A DNA stretch of 9,074 bases from the NCBI GenBank assembly GCA_031288745.1, contig JAITQT010000311.1, positions 1-9,074 on the forward strand. Reading direction: 5' to 3'. Shown one piece after another: positions 6,958-9,074 of the stretch. The translations under genes and the position numbers were made by a program. This DNA is from Deltaproteobacteria bacterium (lineage in GTDB: Bacteria > Desulfobacterota > Desulfarculia > Adiutricales > Adiutricaceae). Each line of letters starts with the position of its first letter. Within the stretch, counting starts at the first letter, position 1. The notes beneath the pieces were generated by a model, which saw only the letters and a program-made list of their open reading frames with translations, was not told where the DNA came from and searched no databases.

Positions 6958-7069
6958 GAATAGATAAGGCTAGTCACTATTTTAGAAAGATATAAGATTT
7001 TCTTGCCTTTAAGTTTGTTAATTATCGTTAAAAATATCTATAGAAAATAATTTTATTTAAATAACCTAA
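6958..7069. other. A+T-rich spacer, probable left end of the insertion sequence
   Basis: No coding frame or clear site is seen. The base composition changes here to markedly A+T-rich compared with the GGCC-rich sequence upstream, as expected at the border of a mobile element. The exact left end could not be fixed, because no convincing terminal inverted repeat or target duplication was found by eye. Confidence 0.3.
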
Positions 7070-7107
7070 TTAACATTACCCTTGGTATACGCTATACTTA
7101 AAGTATA
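7070..7107 (+). promoter_or_regulatory. Transposase promoter with a palindrome over the -10 box
   Basis: TTAACA (7070-7075) and TATACT (7093-7098) are a good -35/-10 pair with a 17-base spacer. The -10 is embedded in TATACTTAAAGTATA (7093-7107), a perfect 7-bp inverted repeat around one central A. A further GTATAC lies at 7085-7090. A repressor bound there would block the promoter. No candidate repressor is seen nearby. Confidence 0.55.
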
Positions 7108-7110
7108 CAA

Positions 7111-7115
7111 AGAGG
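7111..7115 (+). promoter_or_regulatory. Ribosome binding site of the transposase
   Basis: AGAGG at 7111-7115 (GAGGTG overlapping) is 7 bases before ATG 7123. It supports this start for the transposase reading frame. Confidence 0.6.
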
Positions 7116-7122
7116 TGCCCTT

Positions 7123-8757
7123 ATGACTATTCCAAAAGTTTTAGTCGATATTCCTGCGGAGAAAGGCGTTCACGTCAAATCAGCAGGAGCAAAAGGAGAG
7201 AAATACGTCTATATATATACGCAATATTTTAGAAACGCAGATGGAAATCCCCGCAATACAGCCAAAGCAATAGGAAAGCTTGATGGTGAAAGCGGCAAGA
7301 TGATTCCTAATTCAAATTATTACTCTATGTTTAATGTTCAACCTAATTTGCCTGACCTCTGCGTATATTTTTATGGCTACACCTATTTAGTACAGAAGTG
7401 TTGCAATGATATGGGTTTAAGGGAGTGCCTACAGCAATCGTTCGGAGAACAAACCAACTAAATTATCGCAGTAGCGGCCTATATGAATCGTGAAGCCAAC
7501 ACTATTATTGATGGTATTGACGATTGGCAAGAAAAAAATTTAGTGCCTGGTCTTGATAAATCTTTAACTTCCCAAAGTTGCTGCCAGCTTTTTGAGTCGC
7601 TCAATTATCAAAAAACTCAAAGCTTTTTTAAAGACTGGATAAAAAAGACCTTGAAAGACGAGGCCGTAGGCTACGAGGTGACCTCGGTTTCTTCCTACTG
7701 TAAGTCAATCCCAGAAGTTGAATATGGCTACAATCGAGTTAAGCAAGCTCTACCGCAAATTAACATAGGAATGTTTTGTTGTGAAACTAAAAAATTGCCG
7801 CTTTACTATAACCGTTATAGCGGAAGTCTGAGCGATAAAACAAACTTGTCGCCTGTTTTGGCCAAGGCTAGAGAGGTCGGCCTAGATGACGTTAAAGTCG
7901 TTCTTAACGGTGGCCTTATAAGTCAAGAAAGTTTTTCAAGCTTAAGTAAATTAAGTAAAGCTTTCACAATAGGTCTTTCAACAAACCTTGATATTTCCAA
8001 AGAGATGATTAGCTCTCATTTGCATGACATAAACATGTATCCAAACAAACTTCCTGGGCTTGAAATTTTCTGCCTCCAACAACAAACTTCAATTTACGGA
8101 ATTAGCGGGAAACTGATGTTATACTTTGACCCGCAAAACCAAAGTCAACTTTGCAGTGAACTCTCAGAACGCATTGAGCAACTTTCCGCTGAACTGTCTA
8201 AACTAAAACGATGCCCAGTAAACAAACTAAGTCGATTTTCCAAGTATTTTGAAATCGTCCGTCATGATAAGGGCAATGGTTTTGACTTTAAAGTAGACAA
8301 CGACGCAGTTAATAAAATGATGGAAACTAAAGGATTCTTTTTAATTTTCACTACCGATATGTTGGCCAAACCCGAAGACTCGCTTTATTATTACCGAGCT
8401 AAAGACGCTGATGAAAAGTTTTTTGAGCAACTTAAGCTAAATATGCGAGGTAGCCGTGTTCGAACCTACAATCAACACACTACCGATGGCAAAATCTTCG
8501 TCGCTTTCATTGCGCTGGTAATAAGAGCTTACATACTAGGCAAACTCAATAAGTATATTACGGAGGATTCTTCATCGCTAAAAAAAGCTATGAACAAGCT
8601 GGAAAATATCATCATCGTTCACTCCCATGGAAACTGTCGGTTTTCAAAAGCTTTAACGAAACAACAAAAAGATATTCTTACTCCTTTTAACGCAGCAGTT
8701 GATATATTCACCTCCTTAAATTCCTATCAGAAGGCTTTGTTAAACCCATCCGTTTAG
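7123..8757 (+). pseudogene. Transposase, IS4 superfamily (IS1634-like), broken by an in-frame stop
   Basis: Two frames, 7123-7461 (112 residues) and 7483-8757 (424 residues), are in the same phase. They are separated only by TAA 7459-7461 and seven open codons (IIAVAAY). Read through, they make one product of about 544 residues, normal for this group. The N-terminal part has the 'KYVYIYTQYFRN..GNPRN.AKAIGKLD' opening of IS1634-like transposases. In the second part, YEVTSVSSY (64-72), then YGYNRVKQALPQINIGM (81-97) and LPLYYNRYSGSLSD (105-118), match the first catalytic block. VVLNGGLISQESF (139-151) matches the second, and YYRAKDADEKFFEQLK (303-318) the YREK-type third block. Residues 222-243 form a short coiled coil in the insertion domain. 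By comparison from memory, the first two catalytic aspartates are Glu65 and Asn142, and only Glu311 remains. The ATG at 7483 has no ribosome site, so the C-terminal part is probably not made. The gene is probably dead. Confidence 0.82.
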
Positions 8758-9074
8758 TTTTGAATTATACTTTTACCTACTGAATAAGGTAGCCTATTAG
8801 CATCATGCAACAACATATTGCTCTAGTAATTGCAGATAGTCAGCTACAATGGGTTTTTCGATAGGGCTACTTTTTTACTAGATCCGTTGTTTCCGTAAGT
8901 TAAAGCGGGGCTATAAGCTTAAACATAACCCACGGACGTTAACGCTGACCCCGAGATCGTTAGCAAAATCGTGCGACCTTCCCTTATCTGTTGGTCATCC
9001 TTTCCCAAATGAGCCGAAAGGCATATAAATTTTAGCTAGCGCGTTTTATGGAGTACTCGTTTTCTTAGAGCTTT
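8758..9074. other. Non-coding 3' stretch, no gene recognised
   Basis: All six frames are short and broken. The first part (8758-8880) is A+T-rich and likely contains the right end of the insertion sequence. From about 8900 the composition shifts back towards that of the host. A minus-strand frame of about 38 codons near 8926-9042 has no start, ribosome site or recognisable domain. Nothing here resembles a tRNA, rRNA or CRISPR repeat. It may be degraded coding sequence or the leader of a gene beyond the window. Confidence 0.4.

Larger units (their letters stand above)
7070..8757 (+). mobile_element. Decayed insertion sequence, minimum extent (promoter plus transposase)
   Basis: The element is recognised by its transposase, its own promoter and a sharp change in style. 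The codon mix is more even, with few GGCC or TTAGCC words, unlike the flanking genes. Limits given are the minimum from promoter to stop. True ends probably lie between 6958 and 7069 on the left and within the first hundred or so bases after 8757 on the right. Terminal repeats were not found with confidence, which fits an old, degraded copy. Confidence 0.6.

Noticed and set aside
7123..7461. The 112-residue frame as a separate small protein or antitoxin under an operator-bearing promoter
   Set aside because: It is in phase with the following frame, and its sequence is the normal N-terminal part of the same transposase family, so a broken transposase explains it better.
7459..7461. Stop-codon reassignment (TAA read as an amino acid)
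   Set aside because: Other genes in the window end at TAA, TGA or TAG in the expected places with terminators after them, so a changed code is unsupported.
6971..8846. Possible terminal inverted repeats of the insertion sequence (left TAGTCACTAT at 6971-6980; right, read on the minus strand, TAGCTGACTAT at 8836-8846)
   Set aside because: The match needs a gap and a mismatch over 11 bases and has no clear flanking target duplication. It would enclose a plausible 1.9 kb, but chance similarity in A+T-rich DNA is as likely.

Overview
The window comes from a Gram-negative bacterium. It carries an inner-membrane RND efflux permease with its periplasmic adaptor, which is a didermal architecture, and its genes use purine-rich Shine-Dalgarno sites (GGAGG). 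Codon choice is unusual: many TTA/CTA Leu and AGG/AGA Arg codons mixed with GGCC-rich words. That style recalls some deltaproteobacterial host-associated genomes, but the taxonomy is a weak impression and not a result. All convincing genes lie on the + strand.

Layout. (1) Positions 2-463: the 3' part of a short-chain dehydrogenase/reductase (SDR), cut by the window edge and followed by a clear intrinsic terminator. (2) Positions 464-1052: about 590 bases with no convincing gene but several perfect hairpins, one pair followed by a T7 tract. (3) Positions 1053-5503: a two-gene operon, an RND membrane fusion protein and an HAE1-type RND permease, joined by a TAATG stop/start overlap and closed by a strong terminator. 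No outer-membrane channel gene or regulator is in view. (4) Positions 5679-6917: a secreted, C-terminally membrane-anchored protein with repeated NEW3-like beta-sandwich domains, with its own promoter, an 8-bp dyad in the leader and a terminator starting at its stop codon. (5) Positions 7070-8757: a decayed insertion sequence. Its IS4-superfamily (IS1634-like) transposase reading frame is broken by one in-frame TAA and appears to have lost two catalytic aspartates. A good promoter with a palindrome over its -10 box precedes it. (6) Positions 8758-9074: non-coding or degraded sequence.

Functionally, the adaptor and permease would form the inner-membrane and periplasmic part of a proton-driven efflux pump that must borrow a TolC-like channel from elsewhere. 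The NEW3 protein looks like a periplasm-facing binding or scaffold protein; relatives often sit next to ABC exporter genes, which are absent here. The SDR and the insertion sequence have no visible functional tie to the pump. I see no convincing new multi-gene system. The points most worth checking are the stepwise inactivation of the transposase, the hairpin-dense gap and the orphan NEW3 gene.
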